From Pseudobdellovibrionaceae bacterium (GTDB lineage Bacteria > Bdellovibrionota > Bdellovibrionia > Bdellovibrionales > UBA1609): a stretch of 32,964 nt of DNA. Positions 17,740 to 27,909 of this stretch are shown here, one piece after another. A program made the translations under genes and the position numbers. Numbering within the stretch: the first letter of the stretch is position 1; each line of letters starts with the position of its first letter. The notes below the pieces were generated by a model. That model was not told the origin of the DNA and did no database searches. It saw only the letters and a list, made by a program, of their open reading frames with translations. The DNA lies in assembly GCA_025354795.1 (NCBI GenBank), contig JANXMF010000181.1:1-32964 (forward strand). Reading direction: 5' to 3'.

Positions 17740-19791
17740 TTAAGGCGCGGGGTCAAGCTTCAACACCCATTCCGGAAAAACCAGCGTGCCCGACGGACTC
17801 TTGAGCAAACTATAAAAGATCAGATTGCGCATCACCAGCCGTACGTAAGCCCGGGTCTCGTCATAAGGGATCTCTTCGATAAACTCGAGCGCATTGCCAC
17901 GGTAGCGCGCCTTCAGCCAAGCTCTGATGACATTTTCATTGGCATTGTAGGCCGCGACGCTAAGAATGAAACGGTTCTGATGGCGGTGAAAGAGGTTCTT
18001 CAAATGAGCCGCGCCCAAATTGATGTTGGTCTGCGGATCATATAAATCATCCATGTTTTTAAACGGCTCATGGTATTTACGTGCAATCGTTCCGGCAATT
18101 TCCGGAATCAACTGCAACAAACCAAAAGCATCCGCCGGACTGCGGGCGCGGGGATCGAACGCGGACTCTTGGCGCATGATCGCATAAATTAAACTCTCGT
18201 CGACCCCGAATTGCGTAGCCGCGGCTTTAACCTCGGCATTCCAAGGCCGTGGAAAGAGTAAATCCGGATGGCGCGCGAAAATGCCCACACGCTGCTGGGG
18301 CGTTAGTCCGCCCAGGCTTTCAAACAGTTTGGTGTAGAGGCCCGCGCGTGCATAATTCTTAAAAATAATAACCCAGGCCTCGTCGTTTTGCTGCGGGCTT
18401 TTATGATAAGCTAGTGAAACTTCATCTAGGTAATCATTGAGCGCATCTCTTTCATCGAGGTTCGCCAACCAGCGAGCGAGAGTTTCATCCAAAGGAAGGG
18501 GAGAGACCGAAGTCGGTAACGCTCCTGCCGCACCTTTTGGCAGCGAAATGGGTTGTCTAAGCTCACGTTGCGCCAGCAATCCATAATAGCCGAGCGGATC
18601 TTGCTCAACCAAATCATGCCACACGGTTTGGGCTTCAATCTCTTGATGGTTGTCGGCGTAAGTCTTACCGAGCCAGTACTGCACGCGCTGGCGAGTGAAA
18701 TCCTGCTGCGTTTTTTGCCCTAGTTCGTCGAGCGCCGCAATGGCGTTGGACCAATGGCTTTGCCGGCGTTCGTTCCAGGCGTTGTACCACATCACTTTGT
18801 CGCGCAAATCCGGATCGGAAAAATGCTCCTTCAAAGCCAACGCGGAATTCTTAGACACAGCGGCGAAATCTTGATTCTCTTCCGCCATGCGGCCCTTGAG
18901 CCAATAGAGTTCCGCGCGCGAGGCCTTGCCTTTCATCGCGCGTTCCAGTCGCGAGAGTATGGTTTTGGTTTCCGTGCTGCGCCCCAACGTCCATAGCGCG
19001 CGGGCGCGATAGACTTGCGCTTCATAATAGGCGCCGATCTTGGTCGGAAGAGGTTTAAGAAAATCAATCAGGCTTTGCGCCGCCGCCAAATGCTTTTCGT
19101 TTTGACGGGCGTTCCTATAGCTCTGGCGCCGCCCCTTTAGGGCTTGGATTTTCTCATCGGTGCTGGCGTGTTCATGACTTAAAACCTTTTGGTAAAATTC
19201 GCGCGCGTGTTCAAATTCCCGGGCTTGGCGCCAATCGCCCGCGATATTCAACAGGTCCGCCCCACTGCTGCCCGGCTTGGGATTCAAGCGTGGGGCCATC
19301 GCGTAAACCATAAGGTTAAATTTCTGTTGTTTATCCTTGCGCTCGAGATCGCCCGCGCGTTTCAGCGCTAACCCCATCCATTTTAGTTTTTCACTCTGGG
19401 GCATTTTCTGTTTGGCTTTTTCGGCGGCCAGATCCATCTCAGCGTTCTTATCGGCACGAGCCGCGGCTCTCGACAAAAGCGCATCAAGAGCCAAACCTTG
19501 CATCCAGCTGGGCAGTTGTGCCCGGTTAAAACTTGCAAAAGTTTCACCGGGGCAAGCTTCGAGCGCCCGCACCTGCGCCAAATCGTGGGCGGGAAAGCGA
19601 GCGGTGGCCGCTAAGTCCTTAAAAATAACGCAAGCCCTAGGTAGGTTTTCATGAGCGTGGCCAAGTGCCCATTTGTAATCGCGCAACCAGCCGGCCTCGA
19701 TTTCGAGCGTTGCATCGGCCGGCCCGCGCAGGGGGGACGAATGACAACCAACAATTATGAGCGCGAACAGCGCTAGCGAAGAGGCGCGCAA
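17740..19791 (-). CDS. Soluble lytic murein transglycosylase-like lipoprotein
   Basis: Lipobox-type N-terminus (ALIIVGCHSS), helical-repeat region, and C-terminal SLT domain (ESLIYAIMRQESAFDPRARSPADAFGLLQLIPEIA...NINLGAAHLKNL...LSVAAYNANENVIRAWL). Confidence 0.93.
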   Translation of the reverse strand: MRASSLALFALIIVGCHSSPLRGPADATLEIEAGWLRDYKWALGHAHENLPRACVIFKDLAATARFPAHDLAQVRALEACPGETFASFNRAQLPSWMQGLALDALLSRAAARADKNAEMDLAAEKAKQKMPQSEKLKWMGLALKRAGDLERKDKQQKFNLMVYAMAPRLNPKPGSSGADLLNIAGDWRQAREFEHAREFYQKVLSHEHASTDEKIQALKGRRQSYRNARQNEKHLAAAQSLIDFLKPLPTKIGAYYEAQVYRARALWTLGRSTETKTILSRLERAMKGKASRAELYWLKGRMAEENQDFAAVSKNSALALKEHFSDPDLRDKVMWYNAWNERRQSHWSNAIAALDELGQKTQQDFTRQRVQYWLGKTYADNHQEIEAQTVWHDLVEQDPLGYYGLLAQRELRQPISLPKGAAGALPTSVSPLPLDETLARWLANLDERDALNDYLDEVSLAYHKSPQQNDEAWVIIFKNYARAGLYTKLFESLGGLTPQQRVGIFARHPDLLFPRPWNAEVKAAATQFGVDESLIYAIMRQESAFDPRARSPADAFGLLQLIPEIAGTIARKYHEPFKNMDDLYDPQTNINLGAAHLKNLFHRHQNRFILSVAAYNANENVIRAWLKARYRGNALEFIEEIPYDETRAYVRLVMRNLIFYSLLKSPSGTLVFPEWVLKLDPAP

Positions 19792-20685
19792 TCAAAACGA
19801 CGCCGCGGTTTCAAGCCGCCGGATCCGCTCCTCAAGCGGAGGATGAGTCGAAAACAGCGTGGCCAGCATGCTCGTCGCATGCCCCGAAATTTTAAGCGTC
19901 GCGAGTGAGGGATGGGCATCGTCTACCTGTCCATACACTGAGCGCAGGGAACGTAAGCCCGCGAGCATGCGCTCGCGTCCGGCCAAACGCGCGCCGCCCG
20001 CATCGGCACGGAATTCCCGGGCGCGGGAAAAATAACAAACCGCGATGCTGCCAAAGAGGCTCAAAATAAACTGCAGCCCGTAAAATACCACCATATACAA
20101 CATCGGCCGCGAGCGCTCCTCCGCTTGACCGGCGATGAGATTGGCCAAAACTCGTGCCGCAATCAAAACCATGGTGTTAATAACACCTTGAACGAGCGTC
20201 ATGGTCACCATGTCACCGTTGGCGATGTGAGTGATTTCGTGACCCAGAACACCCTCGACCGCGGTCTGGTCCATGCGCCCTAAGAGTCCAGTGCTGACGG
20301 CCACCAAAGCTCGTGCTTTAGTCGGCCCGGTGGCGAACGCGTTGACTTCCTCACCATCGTAAATCCCGACTTCAGGTAGCGCCGGCAGTAGCGCCCGTTG
20401 TGCTAAGCGATGCACCATTTCCACTAAGCGCTGCTCATTGCTATCGGTGGTCTGCGGATCAATTACCCTCACACCCATAGTCCATTTGGCGATCGCGCGT
20501 GACATTGCTAAATTGAGAAAGGCGCCGCCCATTCCTATGAATCCATAGAAGAGCCAAACCGTAGGCTCCACACCCAGACGTAGGCCGAATAGGCTCGTGA
20601 TCACCTCAAAGGCGAATGAAAGTGTAATTAAGATAAGGACATTGACGATCGCGAACAAGAACATGCGCTTGAAAAAAGCATACAT
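19792..20685 (-). CDS. htpX: Zinc metalloprotease HtpX (M48)
   Basis: Multi-TM protein with GVLGHEITHIANGDMVTMTL (HExxH) and FRADAGGARLAGRERMLAGLRSL; C-terminal STHPPLEERIRRL. Confidence 0.95.
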   Translation of the reverse strand: MYAFFKRMFLFAIVNVLILITLSFAFEVITSLFGLRLGVEPTVWLFYGFIGMGGAFLNLAMSRAIAKWTMGVRVIDPQTTDSNEQRLVEMVHRLAQRALLPALPEVGIYDGEEVNAFATGPTKARALVAVSTGLLGRMDQTAVEGVLGHEITHIANGDMVTMTLVQGVINTMVLIAARVLANLIAGQAEERSRPMLYMVVFYGLQFILSLFGSIAVCYFSRAREFRADAGGARLAGRERMLAGLRSLRSVYGQVDDAHPSLATLKISGHATSMLATLFSTHPPLEERIRRLETAASF

Positions 20686-20788
20686 GGTTTAGACCCTCCT
20701 TTAGTCGGGTGTAGAAGACTAAGTTGAGGCGCGTCTTTCATTCTGTCAAGTCCCTGCCGATAAGGAATTAAATGAGGGAGAGATCCGC

Positions 20789-22405
20789 GTGCGTCGTGAA
20801 TTTTACCTAATTTCATTTGTTTCCTTTCTCGTTGTAGGGATAGTCAGTTGGTTTTGGCCCCCGCTGCTTTGGTCACTGGTGATCTTGGTGCCGCTGTTTC
20901 TGGTTGGCATTAACGATATCGCGCAAAATCGCCAAGCGATTCGGCGCAATTTCCCGATCATTGGAAATCTCCGCTATTTCTTTGAGCTCATTCGCCCCGA
21001 ACTCCAGCAGTATTTCGTCGAAAGCAATCAGAGCGGGCGCCCGATCCCGCGCGAGTTGCGCTCGCTAGTTTACCAGCGCGCCAAGGGCCAAACCCAAACT
21101 CAGCCGTTTGGCACCCAGCTCGACGTGCACATGGAGCACTACGAGTGGGTCAATCATTCGATCATACCGAAAGCCTTGAGTATGCAAGATGTGCGTGTCA
21201 CCGTGGGCGGCTCGGAATGCCGACAGCCTTATTCCGCCAGCGTAATGAATATTTCAGCGATGAGTTATGGCGCTTTGAGTTCCGCCGCTGTCTCGGCGCT
21301 GAATTTGGGCGCTAAGAAGGGCCATTTTTTTCACAACACCGGCGAAGGTGGTATTAGCCCGTATCATCTTTTAGGCGGCGATCTGACTTGGCAAATCGGC
21401 ACGGGTTATTTTGGCTGCCGCTCCGCCGACGGCCGCTTTAATGAAGAGGCATTTCGCGAGCGGGCGTTGCTACCCAATGTGAAAATGATCGAGATCAAGC
21501 TCTCCCAGGGTGCAAAACCCGGTAAGGGCGGCATTTTACCAGCGCAAAAAGTGAACGCGGAAGTCGCCAAAATTCGTTTAGTGCCGATGGGCAAGGATGT
21601 GATTTCGCCGGCCGCGCATGCGGCGTTCTCGACCCCGGTCGAGTTGTTGCAGTTCATCCGGAAATTACGGGAGTTGAGTGACGGTAAACCCATTGGGTTT
21701 AAGCTCTGCGTGGGTTCGCGCCATGAATTCCTGGCTATTTGCAAAGCCATGGTTAAAACCGGTATTCGCCCCGATTTTATTACCGTCGATGGCGGGGAGG
21801 GTGGCACCGGCGCGGCTCCGCTGGAATTCACCAATCACGTCGGCACCCCCCTTGAGGAGGGCCTGACGTTCGTGGTCGACGCCCTCACTGGCTTCGGCTT
21901 ACGCGAGGAGATTCGCGTGATCGCCGCCGGCAAAGTGCTCACGTCTTTTGATATACTGAAAAAACTCGCGCTGGGCGCGGACATGGTGAATTGCGCCCGC
22001 GGCATGATGCTCGCCATGGGCTGCATCCAGGCTCTGCGCTGCAACACCAACGAGTGCCCGACCGGCGTCGCCACTAGCAATCTCGAGCTCATGAAGGGCT
22101 TGCATGTTCCGTCCAAGCTTGAGCGCGTCTATCGCTTTCATCACGAGACCGTACATCATTTCGTCGAACTGCTCGGAGCTCTGGGCGTGGACCATCCGCG
22201 CGAGCTCCAGCGCCGCGATGTAAATCGCCGCCTGACGGATGGGGTGGTGAAAACTTATGAGGAGTTGCATCCTTCTTTGGAGTCTGGGATTTTGGTGCGG
22301 CCTTGGAAAGAGATGCCATCGTTTTGGAAGGAGCCTTTGACCGCCGCGCAAGCGGAGTCGTTTCAGGCGTTTCGGGCGGGGCGGTCGGAGCCGCGGAGTG
22401 CTTAG
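20789..22405 (+). CDS. FMN-binding glutamate synthase family protein
   Basis: N-terminal TM segment followed by a GltB-type synthase domain (SAMSYGALSSAAVSALNLGAKKGHFFHNTGEGGISPYHL, FITVDGGEGGTGAAPLEF, CNTNECPTGVAT). GTG start. Confidence 0.93.
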   Translation: MRREFYLISFVSFLVVGIVSWFWPPLLWSLVILVPLFLVGINDIAQNRQAIRRNFPIIGNLRYFFELIRPELQQYFVESNQSGRPIPRELRSLVYQRAKGQTQTQPFGTQLDVHMEHYEWVNHSIIPKALSMQDVRVTVGGSECRQPYSASVMNISAMSYGALSSAAVSALNLGAKKGHFFHNTGEGGISPYHLLGGDLTWQIGTGYFGCRSADGRFNEEAFRERALLPNVKMIEIKLSQGAKPGKGGILPAQKVNAEVAKIRLVPMGKDVISPAAHAAFSTPVELLQFIRKLRELSDGKPIGFKLCVGSRHEFLAICKAMVKTGIRPDFITVDGGEGGTGAAPLEFTNHVGTPLEEGLTFVVDALTGFGLREEIRVIAAGKVLTSFDILKKLALGADMVNCARGMMLAMGCIQALRCNTNECPTGVATSNLELMKGLHVPSKLERVYRFHHETVHHFVELLGALGVDHPRELQRRDVNRRLTDGVVKTYEELHPSLESGILVRPWKEMPSFWKEPLTAAQAESFQAFRAGRSEPRSA

Positions 22406-22460
22406 GGGTTGGAATTGCGGGCACTGGAATAAAATGCGCTCAAAATGATGGTGCTCTCCC

Positions 22461-24788
22461 CTAAGTCTTCCCCGACAAAGCGTGCGATTTACGTCCAGGT
22501 ATACTGCGCGGCTTCTGCATCTCTTCTAAACTATAAGTGTCGATTTTAATCTGTTCCGCCACCACGCTAACCGTGACTCGGCCGCCGTTTTGCAATTTGC
22601 CAAACAAAATATCGTCGACCAGCGGACGTTTGATATGCTCGTCAATCACGCGCGCGAAGGGCCTAGCGCCGTACGCCGGCTCAAAGCCTTTTTCATAGAG
22701 CCAATCAATGGCGTCTGGGTAAACCTCCATCGATATAGTCTTTTTCAGCAGCTGAGCTTCAAGTTCCGAGATAAATTTGCGAATGACCTGAAGCAAAAGC
22801 GGTTTATCCAGAGATTGGAATTCAACAATCGCATCCAGCCGATTGACGAATTCCGGACGGAAGGTTTTTTTAATCATATCCAACGAGATTGTGGCGCTCT
22901 TGTCCGGGACCAGCCCGATTCCGCCTTTCGCTGCCTCAAATGCGCCGGCATTCGAGGTCATTATCAAAACTACATTCTGAAAATCGGCCGTCCGCCCATT
23001 GGAATCCGTAAGGCGGCCGGAATCCATCACTTGCAGCAAGATATTGACGAGATCCGGATGGGCCTTTTCGACTTCGTCGATCAGCAGCACGCAATGCGGA
23101 TTTTTTACGATCGAGTCGGTCAACAATCCGCCCTCTTCATATCCGACGTAGCCGGGAGGCGCTCCGACCAATCGGCTGACGGCGTGTTTTTCCATGTATT
23201 CGCTCATGTCGAAGCGTAAAAACGTGATGCCCATAAGTTCTGCCAATTGCTTGGAAACTTCGGTTTTACCCACACCTGTGGGGCCGGCAAATAAATAACT
23301 GCCGATGGGCTTATGTTCGCGGCCTAAGCCCGTGCGCGACATTTTGATGGCGGCGACAACTTTGTGAATGGCTTTGTCTTGGCCGAAGATTACCGACTTG
23401 AGCTGCTTGTCCAAATCTCTTAGTTTTTGGCGGTCGCCTGAGTTCACCGACTTCACCGGTACCGAGGCCATTTTGGCGACAGTGGTTTCGATGTCGTCGA
23501 GGCCTAAAGCGATCAGCTCCGGAGTGGTGGCAAAGGTACGGGCGCGCGAGCCGGCTTCGTCCAGGACATCGATGGCTTTGTCGGGCAGATGGCGCGACTG
23601 AATATGTTTAGCGGAAAGCTCGGCCGCGGCCTTTAGTGCCTCATCGGTGTAGGTGACGTGATGAAATTCTTCAAAGCGGCTCTTAAGCCCGCGCAAAATT
23701 TCAAGCGTCTGCTCGACGCTTGGTTCGCTCACGTCAATTTTTTGAAAGCGGCGTGCGAGCGCACGGTCCTTTTCGAAATGGGTACGGTATTCCTTAAAGG
23801 TCGTTGAACCAATGCAGCTCAGGCTGCCGTCCGCGAGAGCGGGTTTCAATAAGTTTGAGGCATCCATCGCGCCGCCACTGGTGCCGCCGGCACCGACCAG
23901 CGTGTGGATTTCGTCAATGAAGAGCACCGCGCCTTTTTGATTCTTGATTTCTTTAACGACATTTTTCAGGCGCTCTTCAAAATCACCGCGGTACTTGGTG
24001 CCCGCGAGCAGCGAACCCATGTCCAAGGAATAAATCACGCGGTCCCAAAGTTTGGCCGGCACTTGGTTCTGGGTGATCCGCAGCGCCAAACCATCGGCGA
24101 TGGCGGTTTTACCCACGCCCGATTCCCCGATGAGCAGCGGATTGTTTTTACTGCGGCGGCAAAGAACCTGCATCATGCGATCAAGAATATCCTCGCGGCC
24201 GACAAGGGGGTCGGTCTTTCCGGCCCGGGCCTTTTCATTGAGATTGGTGCAATAGGTGGCGAGTGCCGCGGTTGCAGCGGAGGCTTTGTCTTTTGGCAAA
24301 CCGTCGGCTCCGACTTCACCCTCATTTTCACGCATGGGGACGCGGGCCACACCGTGAGAGATATGCTCGATAATGTCAAATTGCGAAACGCCCTGTTCCT
24401 CAAGAAAGTAGCGGGCGTAAGAATCGGTCTCATGAAATAACGCCACCAGCAGATTCCCGCTCTTGACCATTTTGCGTCCCGCACTTTGCACTTGAATAGC
24501 CGCGCGTTGTAACAGACGATGAAATGCCATCGTCAGTTCAGGACGCCATTCCGGATCATTTTGCGGAATCTCGGCGGCGACCTCCGGGCAGTGGGACTTG
24601 ATAAACTCTTCAAGTTTACGAGTCAGCAGACTCAGATCGGCACCGCAAGCTTCCAGAATTTCTTGGGTTTCCTCGTCGCGCGTACTAAGCGCGAGCAGCA
24701 CATGTTCGAGGCTGACAAACTCGTAGCGTTTGAGACGTGCCGACTCGATGAGCTGGTTGAGGATTCGTTCGAGCTTTGGGTCAAGCAT
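22461..24788 (-). CDS. clpA: ATP-dependent Clp protease ATP-binding subunit ClpA
   Basis: Clp N domain, two AAA+ modules (IGESGVGKT, FAGPTGVGKTEVSKQLAELMG), adjacent to clpS. Confidence 0.96.
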   Translation of the reverse strand: MLDPKLERILNQLIESARLKRYEFVSLEHVLLALSTRDEETQEILEACGADLSLLTRKLEEFIKSHCPEVAAEIPQNDPEWRPELTMAFHRLLQRAAIQVQSAGRKMVKSGNLLVALFHETDSYARYFLEEQGVSQFDIIEHISHGVARVPMRENEGEVGADGLPKDKASAATAALATYCTNLNEKARAGKTDPLVGREDILDRMMQVLCRRSKNNPLLIGESGVGKTAIADGLALRITQNQVPAKLWDRVIYSLDMGSLLAGTKYRGDFEERLKNVVKEIKNQKGAVLFIDEIHTLVGAGGTSGGAMDASNLLKPALADGSLSCIGSTTFKEYRTHFEKDRALARRFQKIDVSEPSVEQTLEILRGLKSRFEEFHHVTYTDEALKAAAELSAKHIQSRHLPDKAIDVLDEAGSRARTFATTPELIALGLDDIETTVAKMASVPVKSVNSGDRQKLRDLDKQLKSVIFGQDKAIHKVVAAIKMSRTGLGREHKPIGSYLFAGPTGVGKTEVSKQLAELMGITFLRFDMSEYMEKHAVSRLVGAPPGYVGYEEGGLLTDSIVKNPHCVLLIDEVEKAHPDLVNILLQVMDSGRLTDSNGRTADFQNVVLIMTSNAGAFEAAKGGIGLVPDKSATISLDMIKKTFRPEFVNRLDAIVEFQSLDKPLLLQVIRKFISELEAQLLKKTISMEVYPDAIDWLYEKGFEPAYGARPFARVIDEHIKRPLVDDILFGKLQNGGRVTVSVVAEQIKIDTYSLEEMQKPRSIPGRKSHALSGKT

Positions 24789-24800
24789 CTGTGGATTCCC

Positions 24801-25130
24801 CTATTCTTTCTCCATTATACACTTAAGTGGATGCTTATGTCTCCGGGAAAACTCATTGACGGAATAGACCTTAGTCTCAGCTACCTCAAAGGTATAAATT
24901 CCCGCGAGCCCGGCACCGTCGGTGTGGACTTGCAACATGATCCGATTGGCCTCGGCATCGCTCTTCATAAAGAATTTCTTCAGCACCAGAATGACGAATT
25001 CCATGGGCGAAAAGTCATCATTCAAGAGAATGACTCGATAGAGGGGCGGTTTGTCTGCCTGCGGCCGGGTTTTGGTGACAACGAGTTCGTCGCCCTCGGG
25101 CTCGCCGGACCACGGCTTATTTTGACTCAT
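24801..25130 (-). CDS. clpS: ATP-dependent Clp protease adaptor ClpS
   Basis: PPLYRVILLNDDFSPMEFVILVLKKFF...AGIYTFEVAETKV is characteristic of ClpS. Start placed at MSQNKPW. Immediately upstream of clpA. Confidence 0.95.
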   Translation of the reverse strand: MSQNKPWSGEPEGDELVVTKTRPQADKPPLYRVILLNDDFSPMEFVILVLKKFFMKSDAEANRIMLQVHTDGAGLAGIYTFEVAETKVYSVNEFSRRHKHPLKCIMEKE

Positions 25131-25311
25131 AGTCTGGTTATAGCCTTTTCCCGAGCGCGCGTCCAAGTTTCAAAAGCGGACACCGGTGACCCAACTTAAG
25201 TCATATTCGCAAAACATTTACAGCTCGCCTTTCCTTTTCCACTAAGATTTGGCACGATTAATAGATAGAGTTAATGAACGAACATTTTACGAACGTAATT
25301 GGAGGAAATTT

Positions 25312-25860
25312 ATGAAGGTGTCACTGCGCAATGACAAGGGCTTCTCTCTTGTCGAGCTTATGGTGGTTGTGGCCATCATCGGAATCTTGGCTGCTATTGC
25401 AATTCCCAACTTCCAGCGCTTTACGGCTAAGTCGAAGCAGGCTGAGGCAAAAGCCGACCTCTCGGCACTATTTACAGCGGAAAGATCCTTCCAGCAGGAG
25501 TGGCAGATGTATGTGTCTGGATTTCGAACCGTAGGCTACCAGCCTTCAGGTAATTATCGCTATGAACACGGTTTTAGCGGTGACAATGCCATCGTGTTGC
25601 CGGTGAACTACGCGGGCGCTCCCCGTGACGCCGCAAACATCAATACGGCCGCTTACTGCACCGCAGCTGGTATGCCTAGTATCTGTGCTGTGAATCAGAC
25701 GCCAATCGCTCCGGCTGCGGTCGCGGCTGCAGTAACAGCAAACACTACTTTCCTAGCCCTCGCGAATGCCGACATCTCGGGCGGTGCAAATCCTCTTCAA
25801 GACGCGTGGACGCTGGACCAAAATAAAACTTTGCTAAATACGGTTAATGGCTTGCCATAG
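25312..25860 (+). CDS. Type IV pilin (PilA-like)
   Basis: Class III signal / prepilin site [49 protein letters not shown] just upstream of ATG at 25312. Confidence 0.92.
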   Translation: MKVSLRNDKGFSLVELMVVVAIIGILAAIAIPNFQRFTAKSKQAEAKADLSALFTAERSFQQEWQMYVSGFRTVGYQPSGNYRYEHGFSGDNAIVLPVNYAGAPRDAANINTAAYCTAAGMPSICAVNQTPIAPAAVAAAVTANTTFLALANADISGGANPLQDAWTLDQNKTLLNTVNGLP

Positions 25861-25888
25861 TTTTATAGCCTTTCGAAAATTGCTTTAG

Positions 25889-25916
25889 AAAAAGGGTGGC
25901 ATGAGCTACCCTTTTT
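25889..25916 (+). terminator. Rho-independent terminator downstream of pilin
   Basis: AAAAAGGGTGGC-ATGA-GCTACCCTTTTT forms a 12-bp stem (one G-U pair), 4-nt loop, with the T-rich tract. Confidence 0.85.
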
Positions 25917-25964
25917 ATTTTTGGGGTCAATCTGGAACGCAAAACTCCCGCCCTTTCAATTTTT

Positions 25965-26657
25965 GTGTCCCTTATACTTTTTGGATTCACTGCGCTTTTG
26001 AGTCGCGGCAGCCCCCTAGGCGTGACCGAAACCCGGCGCTATCTGAATCCGCCTCCCGAATATATTGAGCAGTTTCATTTCGGATTCCGCGAATCGGTTG
26101 CCGACTCGCTTTGGCTGCGCTGGATTCAGGATTCGGACGCCTGCCAGGCCTATTTAGGAGCGCCAGCGGCGCAGCCCATTCCCCAGGCCATCGACGGCAT
26201 CGCAACCCCTCGCAATAAGTTTTGTGACAACTCCTGGGGCTTTAAAATGCTGGATGCGGTTACAAAGCTGGCCCCTCGCTTTAAGGTTCCCTACCTCCTG
26301 GGCGCCGTTATGCTTTCGGTGCTAGTTGAGGACTATGAAGGTGCAAAAATTATTTTTGATCGCGGGATTGAAAATTACCCAACAGACTGGAGCTTGCTTT
26401 ACCGGGCCTCCTACCATTATCTGTTTGATCGCCACGATTTAGTGCACGCAGCGGAACTGTTGGAGCGCGCCAAACAGGCGGGAGCACCCTATTGGTTGTC
26501 GCTCCTGGCCGCCAGGCTTTATTCGAAAGCCGGACAAGCGAAAATGGGCATTCCGATTCTAGAAAATTTGCGTAAATCCCTAACTAACGAAGAGGCGATT
26601 CGCGACATAGATCGACGTATTCAGGCCCTTAAAGATCGCTTAAACGAATCCCAATAA
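25965..26657 (+). CDS. Membrane-anchored TPR-like protein of unknown function
   Basis: N-terminal hydrophobic stretch SLILFGFTALL, then helical-repeat-like sequence. The frame extends upstream as LERKTPALSIFVSLILFGFT without an ATG/GTG/TTG start, so the true start is uncertain. Confidence 0.7.
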   Translation: MSLILFGFTALLSRGSPLGVTETRRYLNPPPEYIEQFHFGFRESVADSLWLRWIQDSDACQAYLGAPAAQPIPQAIDGIATPRNKFCDNSWGFKMLDAVTKLAPRFKVPYLLGAVMLSVLVEDYEGAKIIFDRGIENYPTDWSLLYRASYHYLFDRHDLVHAAELLERAKQAGAPYWLSLLAARLYSKAGQAKMGIPILENLRKSLTNEEAIRDIDRRIQALKDRLNESQ

Positions 26658-26706
26658 GCTTGACGATTGCCGTTAAAACCCCATAATTCAGGTTTCGGAG
26701 ACGCAA

Positions 26707-27810
26707 GTGAAACGTGATTATTATGAAATCTTAGGGGTAGCCCGTGACGCGGACGCGGACACGGTCAAAAAGGCCTATCGCAAACTCGCCATGCAGTTCC
26801 ATCCGGACAAGAACCCCGGCAATAAAGAGGCCGAAGACAAATTCAAAGAGGCCGCGCGTGCTTACGAAGTCATTAGCAATCCCGAAATGCGCGCCCGCTT
26901 TGACCGTTTTGGCCACCAGGGGGTCGACGGAGCCAGCGGCCGTGGCGGTCCGCACTTTCAGGATGTGGGCGATATTTTTGAGTCCTTCGGCGATATATTC
27001 GGCGATTTTTTTGGCCAAGGATCAGGCGGCGACCGTAGACGCGGTGGCAGCAGCACCGGACCCGGTCGCGGCGCGGATCTGCGCTACGTTATGGAGATCG
27101 AACTCAAAGATGTGATCACAGGAATCGAAAATCCGATTGAGTTCCAATGTGAAGACAATTGCAAAACCTGCCAAGGCTCAGGCGCGCAAGCGGGAAGCAA
27201 AGCCGAAACCTGTTCGGGTTGCGGCGGCCGTGGCCAGATCGTCCGTTCTCAAGGCTTTTTTTCGATGGCCTCCACCTGTCCGCAATGCCGTGGCCGGGGA
27301 ACGGTCATTACCAACCCCTGCAAAACCTGCCGAGGCGCTGGTCGCGCGGCGGTCGAGCGCAAACTCTTGGTCAAAGTTCCGGCCGGGGTCGATTCCGGAA
27401 CTCAGCTGCGCCTAACCGGCGAAGGTGAATCCGGAATTCGCGGTGGTCCGGCAGGCGATCTCTTCGTCGAACTCCGGGTGCGCCCGGATCCGCGCTTCGA
27501 ACGCGATGGCGAAAATCTCTATGCCCCATTGGAAATCGGTTACCTTCAAGCTCTGCTTGGGGCCGAAGTCGAGATCGAAACTCTCCGCGGTAAGAAGAGT
27601 CTGCACGTGCCCAAGGCCTGCCAATACGGTCAACAGGTCAAGGTGAGCGGTCAAGGGCTTCCGAGCCTGCGTGGCTCCCGTGTCGGTGACTTGGTTTATG
27701 TGCTCAAGATCGTGATGCCTAAAAAACTTAGCAAGGAAGAAGAGCAGCTCCTGCGCCAGATCGCCGAGTCAAAAGGCGGCAAAGAGAAGAGTGGCTTTTT
27801 CGGCCTTTAA
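26707..27810 (+). CDS. dnaJ: Molecular chaperone DnaJ
   Basis: J domain with HPD ([11 protein letters not shown]), G/F region, four CxxCxGxG-type zinc motifs ([32 protein letters not shown]). GTG start with GGAG upstream. Confidence 0.97.
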   Translation: MKRDYYEILGVARDADADTVKKAYRKLAMQFHPDKNPGNKEAEDKFKEAARAYEVISNPEMRARFDRFGHQGVDGASGRGGPHFQDVGDIFESFGDIFGDFFGQGSGGDRRRGGSSTGPGRGADLRYVMEIELKDVITGIENPIEFQCEDNCKTCQGSGAQAGSKAETCSGCGGRGQIVRSQGFFSMASTCPQCRGRGTVITNPCKTCRGAGRAAVERKLLVKVPAGVDSGTQLRLTGEGESGIRGGPAGDLFVELRVRPDPRFERDGENLYAPLEIGYLQALLGAEVEIETLRGKKSLHVPKACQYGQQVKVSGQGLPSLRGSRVGDLVYVLKIVMPKKLSKEEEQLLRQIAESKGGKEKSGFFGL

Positions 27811-27909
27811 CCTCATGTGTCATAATGAGTCACTCTTGCGCCGAGCGACCTTGACGTGGTCAATATCCGACTCACATTGAATTTTGCTTAGACAATAAAG
27901 GAGACGGTA

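Noticed and set aside
22590-23219. 209-aa plus-strand ORF
   Set aside because: Entirely antisense to clearly coding clpA; a shadow ORF of GC-biased codon usage.
25249-25266. TTGGCACG before the pilin as a sigma-54 (-24/-12) promoter
   Set aside because: The -24 element looks good but the -12 GC is absent at the required spacing (AG instead), so not supportable.
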